Source: Jackrogersella multiformis
Lineage: Eukaryota; Ascomycota; Sordariomycetes; Xylariales; Hypoxylaceae
Length of the DNA: 64,000 nucleotides
Reading direction: 5' to 3'
Assembly (NCBI GenBank): GCA_902806575.1
Contig: CADCXD010000001.1
Location: 310,001-374,000 of the forward strand
Shown: piece by piece, positions 21,982 to 33,304 of the stretch
How the letters are laid out: each line of letters opens with the position of its first letter
Numbering within the stretch: the stretch's first letter is position 1
The notes under the pieces: generated by a model
What the model was told of the DNA's origin: nothing
The model's input: the letters and a program-made list of their open reading frames with translations, nothing else
The model's database searches: none
Translations under genes and position numbers: made by a program

Positions 21982-23403
21982 CTACGACCTAATCTGAGAA
22001 GCTGCTTTACGAAGCCGGTTCATGACCGCGGCGCCGATGTCTTCGTCGTCTACTGTACCCTCCACAAATATGATATCCGCACCTCGTCTATCCAGTTCCC
22101 GTAACGCCGAAAAGAGCCCCTGCGCTATGCTTCTAGTGTCCGCTCCTATGTCTATATCCATGAGTTTCCCAATTGAAGCGCCACTCTTGGCATCATAAAG
22201 CCCTGCTTCTTGAACGTCAAGCTCAGATGTCTCCTGGCTTTCCTGGCTAGCCTCTGTTTTTACTATTTCTCGCTTCTCGAGATCGCCGCGATGTAGCCCA
22301 GCGGCCGGCTTCCAATATCGAGTCCGTATTATACCAACTCGCAATTCTTTGCTTTTACCTCCTGGCTCCTGCCGGGACTGTCGACTCTGGATGAACGCTT
22401 CGACATCGTGGACTTGTATGCCATCCTTAGCTGCCGCGAAAGTCGCTTCATAAAGAACCACCTTCGCCTTAGGGCTATAATGCTTATATTTCATCCCTGG
22501 GGCTCGCGGCGCAGACTTTCCCGTCTCGCTTTGGTCTTTATACCCCTTTTCGACTTTCTCCCATCCAGCACAGCTCCGTAATTCGTCTATGCCCACGCCG
22601 CCTGGTCTTAGAATCAAAGGGGGGTCGCATAGGCCGTCTACCACGGTACTCTCGACCCCGACGAGACATGGGCCGCCGTCGAGTATCAGCTCAATGCGAC
22701 CGTCCAGGTCTTCGAGCACGTGCTCGGCGGTAGTTGGTGAGGGTTTGGTAGAAGCATTTGCCGATGGGGCAGCTAGAGGAGCGCCTGTCAGTTTAATGAG
22801 TGAGAGGGCAAGGGGTGACTTTGGCATCCGAACACCAAAGGTCTTCAATCCGGCCGTCACTTCAGGGGCTAGCTTGGACGGAGTCGGATTGGGAAGTAGT
22901 ATCGTCAGGGGCCCTGGCCAGAATCGTTCTATAAGAGGTTTGTAAATCTCAGGTATTCTATCATGATCGATACCCGTCGTGCCGTTAGCTGTATTCTCAG
23001 GGGCGAGAACACGCCGAAGCATGTCCAGATCTGAGATATGAATAATCAAGGGATTATCTGCTGGTCTCTTCTTCGCTGTATATATACCCCGGACCGCAGC
23101 ACTTCTCGTTGCATCAGCTCCAAGCCCATAGACAGTCTCAGTTGGAAACGCAACGGGCGTGTCCTTGGTTCTAAGGTAGTCCGCAGCCTCGTGAAGGATT
23201 TCGATACTTCGTGATTGGCTTTGAGAAACTTCCCATGTTTCTAGTTTCTCCTGGCCTTCATTTTCCCTAAATTTCCCTAACTCGCTCTCTGGTACTCTGA
23301 GAATACGTGTGCTCAGCCTTGGGAGGTCTTGAGACATGGTGCTGCAGGAGTGTAAAAATGCTCGAACAGTTTTAAGTCTAAGGCTAAAGATCCTGGACGC
23401 CAA
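21982..23403 (-). CDS. SUA5: Threonylcarbamoyl-AMP synthase Sua5
   Basis: Single exon of 473 residues. The YrdC domain is clear: TPVAFPTETVYGLGADA, KKRPADNPLIIH, FWPGPLTILL, and SANASTKPSPTTAEHV, followed by a C-terminal Sua5 domain beginning near APGMKYKHYSPKAKV. The enzyme uses threonine, bicarbonate and ATP to make threonylcarbamoyl-AMP, the donor for t6A at position 37 of ANN-decoding tRNAs. Two in-frame ATGs are plausible. The first adds 22 residues that are basic and lack acidic residues, like a mitochondrial presequence. The second (MSQDLPRLS) would give a cytosolic form. Both compartments need t6A, so leaky scanning could feed both. The linker in the Sua5 domain is long and variable, as usual in fungi. 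Confidence 0.95.
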   Translation of the reverse strand: MASRIFSLRLKTVRAFLHSCSTMSQDLPRLSTRILRVPESELGKFRENEGQEKLETWEVSQSQSRSIEILHEAADYLRTKDTPVAFPTETVYGLGADATRSAAVRGIYTAKKRPADNPLIIHISDLDMLRRVLAPENTANGTTGIDHDRIPEIYKPLIERFWPGPLTILLPNPTPSKLAPEVTAGLKTFGVRMPKSPLALSLIKLTGAPLAAPSANASTKPSPTTAEHVLEDLDGRIELILDGGPCLVGVESTVVDGLCDPPLILRPGGVGIDELRSCAGWEKVEKGYKDQSETGKSAPRAPGMKYKHYSPKAKVVLYEATFAAAKDGIQVHDVEAFIQSRQSRQEPGGKSKELRVGIIRTRYWKPAAGLHRGDLEKREIVKTEASQESQETSELDVQEAGLYDAKSGASIGKLMDIDIGADTRSIAQGLFSALRELDRRGADIIFVEGTVDDEDIGAAVMNRLRKAASQIRS

Positions 23404-24034
23404 CTTGCTTGATAGTGTAAGAATTTTGTAAGGCGTCGATAAAGTCGAGATTTTTATGATAGGTATCTTTCTGGAGAGATGTTGAAATATCTTAAAATGC
23501 TCTAAGATTTACTTGTAAAGTTGGTAGGTGTATACATAAAATATGTTTATTGAAAAGTGACTCATAAAAAGTTATGGACGGCAACCACTATGACGATATA
23601 AGAGCTAAATATTTACAGCGAGCTTATCGATTAAGGGCAGCCCTGGAGTTCTAGAGGTTTTATCTCAGAGGCTTGGTGGACGTTAGAGGTGGAAGGATGC
23701 TTGTAGGGCCATGTATTGTACCTACCAAAGCTTTAATACAGGGAACTTCAAAGCCTAATTGGGTTATCGTTAGTGGTTAAACTCTTTCACCATGCCGTGC
23801 CGCGACGGCTAAGCCCTATGTATTAGTGTAGTTGGGTGCAGGTGGGGTGCAAAATCAGCTGGCATGGATCTAACCTCCAGCTTATAACAGTTTAGTTTAG
23901 GCGATTCCAACTTGACTTTTAACATCATTTAGCCCACATCGACGATAAAAGTGTCCACAGCTAGAGCTCCAACTCAACTCTCTGGAAAGCTCGACATCTC
24001 ACGTCGCTATGCGCCCCCCACAACCAATGTCCCA
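23404..24034. other. Divergent promoter region, SUA5 and COG4
   Basis: About 630 bp. It holds both promoters and, in its last 84 bp (from 23951), an in-frame open stretch joined to COG4 that lacks an ATG. No separate gene is seen. Confidence 0.6.
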
Positions 24035-26510
24035 ATGTCCGCCAACAACATCCCCAATGGCAACTCGGGGCCAACAACACAAAAACCTTCTAATAAGCTG
24101 AATATCAACTCCCCATCAGGCCCCTCCATTCACGATGCTTCGACTCTTTCCGACGTCCGCGCCACATTAGCTGCCCTACACGTCCGCGAGACCAAAGTAA
24201 CCGATCGTCTCAATGCGCTTCTCTCCTCTCAGGCAGACCTATCTCGGGAGTTAGGTCGCCTCGATCTGCTTCGTGCGAATCTCGGCTCCCAAGTTATCGC
24301 AACAAGATCCATCAGCAATGGCATGCTTTCCTCAGCTGCTGATACTGCAGGCCGGCTTTCCAGCCGAGTTAAGGATCTCGATCTAGAAAAGGACAGAGTC
24401 CAGCAGACATTGAAGGTCGTCGAGCAGGTCGCAGAGCTCAAGGCTTGTGTCCATGGAGTTGTGGGGAGCATGGGCGCACCGCAAGACTGGGAGGCCGCCG
24501 CTGGCTATATCTCCCGCGCAAGCAAGGTGCCTGAACCGATTATACGTGGCGGCTTCGCGGCGTCCATGGTACCGAGTGTTGAGGTCCCTGATGCTCCCTG
24601 GGTCACACTCGAGAATGCAAAAGAAAGCTTGTGCGGCTTATTCTTACGGGAATTCGAAAAGGCAGCTAAAGAGGGCGACGGCGCTAAGGTTACGAGATTC
24701 TTTAAACTGTTTCCCTTAATAGAAAGAGGCGATGTTGGATTAGACGTATATGGCCGATATGTATGCCAGGGCGTTGCTGGTACAGCTCGCGCCACTCTCA
24801 GAGCAGCCCCAGGAGACGCAGGGAGAAAAGATGGGTTCTTCTACGCCAACGCACTCACAAAGCTCTTTGAGCATATTGCCCAAATCGTTGAGAGTCACGG
24901 CGGTCTTGTAGAGAGGCATTATGGCGAGGGCAAGATGGTCAAGGTTATAGAGAGACTCCAGATGGAGGCCGACGTGCAAGGTGGCATCATCTTGGATTCA
25001 TGGAGCGACGAGAGAGGTGTTGACAGGAAACTCACTGACGCAAAGAGCTATCCATTCTCATTCCTAGTGCAGAGCTTCCTGCCGCCACAACGAACACTTA
25101 CAGGCACACCACGGATGAACTCGCCAGCACTAGGTGGCGGGACCAACGCACGGAATAGCGAGGACGAAGGTGTGGATATGAAAGAAGTGGACGGTCTACT
25201 GAGCGAGATCTCTATCATGCTTGGCCGATGGTCATTATATTCGAGATTTCTTGCCGGGAAATGCAAGGTGATTACCCCTAACTGATTTTGGTTCACTAAC
25301 AGCTAAACTCTTCTAGAACCCCGATACCCCTGAGAACGCTCCTCTATCAATACCAGAGGTCGTCACAAAGTCTAATCTCAGCCGGAAAATCTCGGGAAAG
25401 CTTACAACGCCTTACAATTCGCTAGCGATGTTCTTTTTTAGGAGGTCTGTCGAGAAGGCCTTCCAACTAGATGAATCACCTACCGGTCTCTCCCTAAATC
25501 TCAGCAAGCCCATCGACGGAAATGCTCCTTACCTAATCTCAGCCGTCGACGATATCATGTATATCGTCAGCGCCATAATACAGAAAGCTATATCGACATC
25601 GCAACGCGATGTAGCGGCCTCAGTCATCCCAGATCTCGGAAGAGTATTAGGATCCGATTTTATTGGAATGGTACAACGGAGGATGCGAGATGAGTCTTAT
25701 CCGCAGCCGGCAGTCCAAGGAGGTCTCCCACCCGAGAACAAGATCATTTCCTTTATTGTGCTCATTAACAGCCTGGATGTCGCGAAAGACTACTTGAATC
25801 GTATTATTGCATCACAGCTTGGTACTTCTCCCGATCAACCCAACGGGGCATCTCATTCTGCCCACTTAGCCACAGCCTTCCCGTTCGAACACGACGCCAC
25901 GTTTGTAAATTCAGCGCTCAGCGCATTGAATTCCACGTTCGCTATTAAGACTAGCGAGCTGATATCTGATGCCTTGAAAGTTCTCTTTACTTTCGTTGTC
26001 AAGCAAAGACTGAAGCCGGTGCTCGTTGAGGCCTTCCGCGACGCGGATTATTGGCGATCCGAAGACGAACTGGTAGAAACTGCGCGGCAGAACGATGAAG
26101 GCGAGGACGAGATGATAGACCGTGTCCAGCGGAGATTCGAACGTGGATGGGACGCATTGATGAAGCCTATCGCACGGCTAATGACTCCCAAGACCTTCAC
26201 CACGCTCGTAGATCTCACGGCGACGGACCTGGCCAAGACGCTCGAGAAGAGGGTCTGGAGCTACAGCGGGAAGACAAGCGCGTATGGGGCAATACGGATG
26301 GATCGGGATTTCTCAGGCATCATCAGCACCGTCTCCAGAGGTAACTACTCTGTTAGGGAGATGTTTGCAAAAGTGACCCAGATCCTGATGGTTGCGAATA
26401 TGGAGGAGGAAGAGTGGGAAGAAATAAACAACGACGAGGACGAGGACGGTATCCAATGGGTACTCAACGATGATGAGAGACGGAGAGCTAGGAACCTAGT
26501 TAAGGCATGA
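24035..26510 (+). CDS. COG4: Conserved oligomeric Golgi complex subunit 4
   Basis: Two exons, 24035-25267 and 25317-26510, with a 49-bp intron, join to 808 residues. Family landmarks: an N-terminal coiled-coil region after SGPSIHDASTLSDVRA, the RD-type segment GGIILDSWSDER ... SYPFSFLVQSF, and a C-terminal helical bundle ending LVKA. Cog4 sits in lobe A of the COG tethering complex and binds the SNARE regulator Sly1 and Syntaxin 5 homologues for intra-Golgi retrograde transport (family knowledge). I start at the first in-frame ATG. The frame continues upstream for 28 codons to a GTG at 23951 with gene-like composition (TARAPTQLSGKLDISRRY), then meets a TAG. A start codon may have been lost, may be non-AUG, or may lie in an unseen exon. 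Confidence 0.9.
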
Positions 26511-27047
26511 TAGACGATTCTTGTGCCCTCTGGAAATACGGCGTGTAGCAAGTTAGGATCTATGGATGTGTGTACTTTATACAGAGTCGCCATAGAAGAC
26601 ACAAAATAAGAACCTCTTACTATTAGATCTCTATAGACGCTTTGTAACGTGCTGTAATTTGTGCAATTGTGAACATTTTAATCAGAAAAGGACCTCGGGA
26701 GTAAGTCTAACATTCAACAAAAATCAATAACACAAATATGCATCTACGTAGGTACTTACGAGATAATACTAATATAAACAGCTACATTACGTAACGTTCA
26801 ATTATGCACTTATTGCGGCTTTTCCATTGAGAAAACATCTCAGTTATCGTTATCGTTACCGTTATCGATAAACCTTAAAATTTTATCGATAAGCCACCCG
26901 TGTTTGACAGCTAAATTCCGTTTCCAACCTCGACAATTACAACATCTCAACTTTAACTTATCCACCCAACTTTCAATCTACGTCTGCCTCTTTCACACCT
27001 CTTACAACGTCATAATCACGAGGTTTTTAAAATCCTCAAAATCCACC
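26511..27047. other. Promoter of THOC7 and 3' end of COG4
   Basis: About 540 bp. The first third is COG4 3' UTR. It carries a cluster of TTATCG elements at 26844-26892 and a pyrimidine-rich leader just before the next start. Confidence 0.65.
26844..26892. promoter_or_regulatory. TTATCG repeat cluster, last copy palindromic (TTATCGATAA)
   Basis: Copies of TTATCG at 26844, 26850, 26862 and 26883, with one variant TTACCG between, lie about 155-205 bp upstream of the THO subunit start. The last is part of the palindrome TTATCGATAA. A similar TTATC cluster occurs upstream of RPC40. No binding factor can be named with confidence. Confidence 0.45.
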
Positions 27048-28187
27048 ATGGCGTCCTTACATTTCGGCCTCCTCGAGGAGCGAGAAGAAAACGAACTTCA
27101 CAAGTCCCGCCTCCTCAACGTCGAAGAGAAGCCCTTCAAGCGACTCACCAAACGCCTAATCGCCCCCGGCGCATTCACGAGCCCCGGCAAGCTGCCCACC
27201 CCGCCACCAGACAGCACGGCAGCCGACCAGGAGGCAGCAGCGGCGGCGGCATTCTCGTCATCGTCATCATCATTCTCGGCTGCCGACGTCACCAGCCTCA
27301 AGGAGGACGTGGTGCTGGACTTCGAAGCGTTCGACGCGCAGATCCTGCGGCTGCAGTTCCTCGGGACGGCCAACGAGCGCGAGCGCGACCGGTACGCGGC
27401 GGACCGGGTGCGGATCCTGGAGACGATGGAGGCGGTGCGCGAGGGCAACGCGCAGCTCAAGGCGCAGCTCGAGGGCGCGCGCGCGACGCTCGCCCGCCGC
27501 CGCCGCTTCGACGAGCTCGCCGACCGCATCACCAGCAACCGCATGCTACGGCCGCGCGCCGAGCAGGCCGCCAACCTCGACAAGCTGCGCGAGGAGTGCG
27601 ACGAGCTGCACCGCGAGAGCGAGACCTACGGCGCCACGTGGCGCGAGCGCCGCGAGCAGTTCGAGCGCCTCGTCGAGGAGGGCAAGAGGCTGCGCGCCCT
27701 CATCCGCGACGAGAAGGAGGAGGTCGAGCGCCGCGAGGGCATGGACTCCGACGCCGAGGACGGCGAGGCCGCGAACACCCCCGGCAAGACCCCCGGCGGC
27801 CTGGCCAGCGGGAACGCCACGCCCCGGCCCGACAGCGGCGGCGGTGCCGTTTCTTCGTCTAAGGGTGAAGGCGGCAGCGCCACGCCCATGATGCTCGGCG
27901 GCCGGGACGGGAGGACCCCGCGAGCGGACAGCCCCGCGGGCCTGAAGCCGCGGCTCAGCGACAGCGGCAGCTTCTCGCGGTCCGGGAGCCAGGCCCCGAG
28001 CCAGCGGGCCGGCAGCCAGCAGCCCCGAGACGAGGAGCCGGAGGAAGGCGAGGACGTGGAGATGGGGGAGGAGGAGTCGCAGCAGAACCTGCGCCAGGCC
28101 GACACCCCCATGGCGGAGGACGCGTCGCTGGAGACGCCGCAGATCACGGTGGAGGCGCCCGACGGCGATACCATGGATACGTCGTGA
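27048..28187 (+). CDS. THOC7: THO complex subunit 7 (THOC7/Mft1-like)
   Basis: Single exon, 379 residues, with the start ATG in a strong context (CCACCATGG). Residues 1-50 contain the family opening (LLEEREENELHKSRLLNVEEKPFKRL). Residues about 85-240 form a long coiled coil (LRLQFLGTANERERDRY, then LEGARATLARRRRFDELADRI). The C-terminal third is low-complexity, Ser/Pro/Gly- and acid-rich, as in fungal Tho7. THO couples transcription to mRNA export and prevents R-loops. The third-position GC content is very high, above its neighbours. A longer ORF to the left begins at a non-ATG codon and is not used. Confidence 0.88.
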   Translation: MASLHFGLLEEREENELHKSRLLNVEEKPFKRLTKRLIAPGAFTSPGKLPTPPPDSTAADQEAAAAAAFSSSSSSFSAADVTSLKEDVVLDFEAFDAQILRLQFLGTANERERDRYAADRVRILETMEAVREGNAQLKAQLEGARATLARRRRFDELADRITSNRMLRPRAEQAANLDKLREECDELHRESETYGATWRERREQFERLVEEGKRLRALIRDEKEEVERREGMDSDAEDGEAANTPGKTPGGLASGNATPRPDSGGGAVSSSKGEGGSATPMMLGGRDGRTPRADSPAGLKPRLSDSGSFSRSGSQAPSQRAGSQQPRDEEPEEGEDVEMGEEESQQNLRQADTPMAEDASLETPQITVEAPDGDTMDTS

Positions 28188-28622
28188 TGGGAAGCAACGA
28201 GCTGCATGGCGGCGGAAGGAGGGGAGGAGGGCGTCTAGTCTGTGATGGTTTGCTGCGGCACGTACATGTATGTATTGTATGCTGCAGAAATCAGGAGTGG
28301 AGGTTGTTATACACAGCATAACAGAGAGCATAGCAGAATGGCATTATACTAGACTTCCTAGCTAATGAAGAGAATACCCCATTGTCAACGAAATCCCTAC
28401 TCCTCGAGTAAGCCTGCTGGAAGCGTGCTTGCTTGCTTCGACTCTTTACTCTTTAAATTTTAATATTTTGAAAATAAACGTGGTATCACTGTATTAATTC
28501 ATCCCATTCCTTCCCACTCCTTCCCTTTCCTCATCGTAATCCTACACGGGCACAGGCACGGGCACACAGTAGTAGCCTGCAAGTCGACCCGGTATTAGGT
28601 TCCTGAACTCTACACGTCCACC
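28188..28622. other. Convergent 3' region of THOC7 and TBCA
   Basis: About 435 bp between two stops facing each other. It holds both 3' UTRs and a short AT-rich run. No gene is visible. Confidence 0.65.
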
Positions 28623-29179
28623 TCACGCCACCGGCGGCTCCTCCACAGCCTTGGCCGCCTCCAGGGCCTCGTTTGCCTTCTTCAGCTCCTCGGGGGGCCC
28701 GCTCTCGCTCTCGGCCGCGGCGATCTGCTCCTCGAGCCGCTGGACGGCGTCGGCGATGCGCTCGTTCAGCGGCGCGAACACCGCGCGCGTCTCGTCTGCG
28801 ACTTTTCGCTGCGGGGCGGGAAGAGGTTATTTTACGTTTCTGGGCTTGGGGTGGCTGTGCGGTCTGGTCTGGTCTGGTCTGGTCTGGGATCCGGTAGAGG
28901 GAGGGTGGGTTGCGAAGGGGAATGGGAAAGGGGGGAGAAAAGAGAAGAGCACAAGGGGAGGGGTGTATAGGGTATAGGGTAGGGTATAGGACATACCTCC
29001 TGCTTCAGCACGAACTCGGCGTTGCCGTCCGCGGTCTCGCCGCCTCCGGCTTTGAGGTCCGCCTCGAGCTTCTTCACGCGCTCGGACTGCTGCGCCAGCT
29101 CTTTCCTGTAGGACTTCTCCTCCTTGACGAGGCGCTGGACGGACTGCGTCGCGATGATGAGGGGGGATGGGGCCGGCAT
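28623..29179 (-). CDS. TBCA: Tubulin-binding cofactor A
   Basis: Two exons, 28997-29179 and 28623-28808, join to 122 residues. It is almost wholly helical and charged: IIATQSVQRLVKEEKSYRKEL in helix one, then VLKQE across the intron into RKVADETRAVFAPLNERIADAV, the usual TBCA core. The family (Rbl2 in yeast, TBCA in mammals) binds and holds beta-tubulin before dimer assembly in the cytosol. The intron is 188 bp, long for this window, and packed with tandem repeats. Length and layout match the family. Start chosen as the only ATG in frame with the first helix. Confidence 0.9.
28861..28990. repeat. GGTCT tandem repeat and GGGTATA-rich run inside TBCA intron
   Basis: Five GGTCT units at 28861-28885, then a G-rich stretch, then GGGTATA-like units at about 28963-28990. 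All lie within the TBCA intron on the strand opposite the gene. Confidence 0.8.
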
Positions 29180-30129
29180 GTTGGTGGCTGTGTGAGCTGC
29201 GTGCGGGTGGGTTCTGAGGTTCTTGGGTTGATGGTGGGTTCGGGGTGGCGTGAGGATGGGAAGTTATAGATTTAGATTTAGAATTAGAACGAATTTGTAA
29301 TAAGAGTTAAGAGTTGTATTTCTATCTTCTGTTATCTACCTTTCTAGGTACCTAGTAAGGTTCGTATAGATAGAGTTGCCTAGAGAGACGCTGCCAGTAG
29401 ATTAGTAACCTCCTGATAGTTGTCCACTGTACCAATCTAGAAATATGTTTTGGAGGGGTTGGAGGGGTAGAAGGGGAGACGGTGTAGTGATATGCGGTTA
29501 AACGAGAGGACCAATCGCTTTATCTGCTTTCCTAGGAAGTAGTAAAGCTGGTCTACCGTAACCCCTATCTTGTCTTGTCTTATTTGTTCCACGACCTCAT
29601 TCGTAACCCTCTATTTGACTATTTAATTATTTTAAATCACTTCGCTCAACCTAATAAAACTCTTAAATATCTAAACTAGATCATTGAACTATATAAACTC
29701 CATAAAATAGAGATAGGTATCAAGCATCAAATATGGGCACTCCAAAGAAAATTGAGCAGCCTGTTTGTTCGGGATCGATGACCGAGGGGGCCTGGATTTC
29801 TCCTATTGACTTCATTCTATGAAGTTTTCATGATGGCAAGGCGATATAATAGTATACACTATATATTTCGGTAAACCAAGGTGCTAGTGATAAGGTATTT
29901 TAGATTAGCACTAACACATTATGCACTCTTCAATATTAGCTTCCAGTTATGAAAATTGGTTTTAGTATAATAAAGGTGAGGTTGGATATTATAATTAGCA
30001 CTCGAAAAATAATAAGCTGTACTGATATTATTATTATAATGCTTTATACTACTTGCTCCCTTAGGTATCTATCTATCGAACGCACCGATGCCGCTTAATC
30101 TATGTACCTGCCAACTCCTTCTCTTATTC
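29180..30129. other. Intergenic, AT-rich; no gene seen
   Basis: Holds the TBCA promoter and the 3' end of the flavoprotein gene. AT-rich with poly-A/T-like tracts around 29600-30050. No ORF or RNA gene recognised. Confidence 0.55.
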
Positions 30130-32044
30130 TTATAATTTCCGTATAAGGAATCCGTCGTTCTGTAGCTTCTGGAACACTTGTCCCGGGTCGTACTTGGCCG
30201 CCGTCGCTTTGATGAGTGCGACGTTATCCGCACCGAAGCTGCTCAGCACGTCCTGTTTCCTGCCCGCTGTATTCGTAAAGAGGTATGGCAGGGATAAGTT
30301 TTTCGCTCTAGTGGCGTCGATGCATCGCTGAGTGATCCGTTGGGATATATCCCAGATGGTTTGCTCTTGTGCTAAATCTTTCCAGGTGATGAACCATTCA
30401 TACCCTGCGAGGGAAACGATGTGTTAGTGCTAAAGTTAGGTAAGCAGCCAAAAGGAATAATAGACATACATTGTTGCGGAACCTCCTGTAGACCGAGCAA
30501 GTTCCCGCCGTGCTGTTTCCCCAGCGTGGCTACACTGGCGGCAATTGGGTTCGGTACCCAGAATCCCGAAGCGCCGCTAGGAAGGTTGGCGATCTCCTCG
30601 AGGAAGATGTCGTATAGCTCAACCATCATATCACCGTCAGTTTGGTGTGTGAATGTTTCGCCGTATGTGCTAACGTTGCCGGTCGAAAATCGGGATCCGG
30701 TCAGAGCCATGATATCTAGAAGTGAACCGTTGAAGGGCGGGGCGATTGGTGTATACGATCCGAGATTGTAGAAAGCATCGAACGCCTTGGCCTCCTTTAC
30801 TGGTTGACTGTAGAGTAGGAGGATTGTTGGGCCGGTTTCTAATAGCTGAATCTGTTACATGTTAATATCCCGTAAAATTTGAAACTTGATTTTCTTTATG
30901 ACCATCTATCTAGCGGGAAGAAAGAAAAAGGGGTAGGGGTATGTAAGTATAGAATTTGCTGTGACATACTACGATCATGTTAGCTTTTACCACATATAAT
31001 ATTAAACATTGTGAGAAAGTATTATACATACCACTAACGCTTGACAATGGGTCTAACTGTCCTGCCTTCTGATACTCCGCTACGGCATGCAGGAAATCAG
31101 AGGTCTGGTTCGTACTATATGCTCGTGCGTCGACATAGAAGTCCCCTACGGGGTACGTGTAGAGTTCGTAACAGGTAACTATACCAAAGTTGTTGAGGCC
31201 GCCTCGTAGTCCCTTATATAGATCTGAATACTTGTTGGTGGCTGAAGCGGTGACAATATAGCCGTTAGCGAGAACAACCTCGTACGATTTTACATTGTCA
31301 AAGGCAAGACCACGCTGTGTTGCAAAGTAGCTCAGTCCACCTAAGCGATGTTAGTGTTTGGCTTAGTTGTGATGTATCTACCATAACCACCAGCACAGCG
31401 AGCTTACCTCCGAGCATCAAACCACCTACTCCGACAGGGCCGACACGTCCACCGACCACAGTCACCCCTTTGGGAACCAGGGTCTCGTAAACATCCTGCC
31501 ATGTGTTTCCCGGGCCGATTCTCGCAGTCTTATTATCCGTTGATAACTCAGAAGTGTTCAAATTCGAGAGAGAAACTAGAACTCCCGTTTCATCGATGCT
31601 GGCGAAGCCGGGTATGTAGTTGTGACCACCACTTCTGACGGCGAACTTTGTCCCGGTCTGAGAGAGTATCTTTACCACCGTAGAGACCTCCTGCGCATTC
31701 TTCGGGCTGACGATACAGGCGGCCGGCAATCTACATGCGGCGGAACTGGATGTAGGATAATATTAACTCTAGGCCGTAGAGTTGAGTGCATATGAGGAAG
31801 CAACTGACTAGTTCTCGTCCTCGGAGTCTTCATATGCTGTCCCGTCCGAAGGGAATAGAGTTGCGTTTACGCTTTCCCGGAGTACTTCACAAGTACATGT
31901 TGAGTTACCTGCGCAATTCGGCACAGAACGTAACACAGGAAATGCCGTGTCACCGCCGGCCCTTACAGGAATATGCGCGGCGGACCGGACCGTTGGTAGC
32001 ACAGCGAGTGCGGCTAGTACCGCATTGCGGAGGGTCGTAGTCAT
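30130..32044 (-). CDS. Secreted FAD-linked oxidase (VAO/BBE-like, FAD_binding_4)
   Basis: Five exons: 31809-32044, 31408-31745, 31039-31340, 30470-30851 and 30130-30404. All phases agree, giving 510 residues. The N-terminus is a signal peptide (basic start, ALAVLPTVRSA). The FAD domain has SGGHN with His120, the expected covalent 8-alpha-histidyl site, and the loop GGRVGPVGVGGLMLGG. The second covalent Cys of bicovalent BBE enzymes is replaced by Val in that loop, so a mono-covalent flavin is predicted. The C-terminus has the BBE-type segment (WYEWFITWK, then DPGQVFQKLQ). Such enzymes oxidise sugars, alcohols or alkaloid-like compounds using O2; the substrate is not predictable. It diverges from COX17 across 1.26 kb. 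No biosynthetic cluster surrounds it. Confidence 0.88.
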
Positions 32045-33304
32045 GTTCGATTCACTGCATCAGACCTTTGTTTCGAGTAGCTCTGCCTGTCTGGTCGACG
32101 AAGTAATAAAGGTAGGCAGAGACAGGTCTGAGTATCATAGACGAAATATAGAAGGTTAATACCAACAATATTTTTAATATTACTTTGCTACCTGCCACAT
32201 GGGCAGCTTTGACGGTTTATATGAGCATGGCACTAAATTCCAAAAGGAACAACACCGAACTTCTAGAAGCCTAGTATGAATGGTCTTTTGAAGTAGAAGG
32301 GGTGTCGGTGCGTAGTGGATGCAATGTTCTTTGGATTTAACTATCGTATGCCCTGTCTTCGTATCCACAAAGTCCAGGGGGGAACCATCTTGGTATGTCA
32401 GTACTAGCCATTGAGGCTGATTCAGCTATACCAACTAAGACGTAGTTGAAATTATAGTATTAGGTAGTCAACGAAGCTAAGAAGGCCAGAGTTGATGTGT
32501 CTGTTATTGACAAGACCTCCAGGGCTGCCAAGGTTGTCCCTTAAATCACCTGCTATCTTTCTGCTCGTGTTTCGAAACGTACCTACTTGGGTAGATACCT
32601 ACCTCACATCTAAAATACAAGTGGTAGATCAAGATACGAAGATAAATGCGATCGGGGATAAAAAGGCCAATGCTAGGTTCCGACTAATGGTAGAGGAGGA
32701 TTCAAACTTCAAAGAACCATCCGGACGGATTTGTACTTTGAAGTGTGAGATAGTCCCACCGGCTGCTTGGTTCTCGGTAATGAAATCTGGTTGAAGCATA
32801 GTAGTTTGTATGCTAAGTGGTGTAGCAGCCAATCTAGTGCCTAGAAAGTCTTGAATTCCTTTTTGTTTTGTCCAAAATAGGAATCAGGGAACTTTTGGGT
32901 CTTTGATGGTTCGTGATCGAGACTAAAATCATTGATTATCTACCTAGGTTAGGTACCTTAGGTAAGCATCCGTATTCTTGGGACAGGGATTGCCGTGTTT
33001 GCTGGCTCGGAGTTTAAGCCACATATCTCGGAATTTAGATAATACATGTGGCTGTGCGGGACGGCAACTTATCAGCCTACCTCTATATAGGTACCTAGTG
33101 TACCTTATAAATACCATATGACATATGTACATATGTAGGTACCCACATGTCAATTACAAATCGCGTCATACCATCCGATCTTTTTTTATTAGTGAATTAC
33201 TGATTCTTAAGTGATTCTCATTGAATATTTTGCGACCAAAAAAAAACATCACATCATTCCAAACCTCGACATATCGAAACTCACCTTCAATACAACCGAT
33301 CGTG
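32045..33304. other. Divergent promoter region, FAD oxidase and COX17
   Basis: About 1.26 kb with ACCTAGGT at 32942-32949 and AT-rich DNA. Two open stretches (32492-32794 on the plus strand, 32629-32832 on the minus) overlap each other and lack gene-like codon use. Confidence 0.5.

Noticed and set aside
26904..27047. Longer start for the THO subunit
   Set aside because: The ORF start is TTG; the ATG at 27048 has the better context and matches the family opening.
27546..28331. 261-aa minus-strand ORF
   Set aside because: Antisense to THOC7; Leu/Ala-rich artefact of high GC.
28963..28990. GGGTATA-type run resembling telomere repeats
   Set aside because: Not TTAGGG, short, and inside an intron; ordinary low-complexity DNA.
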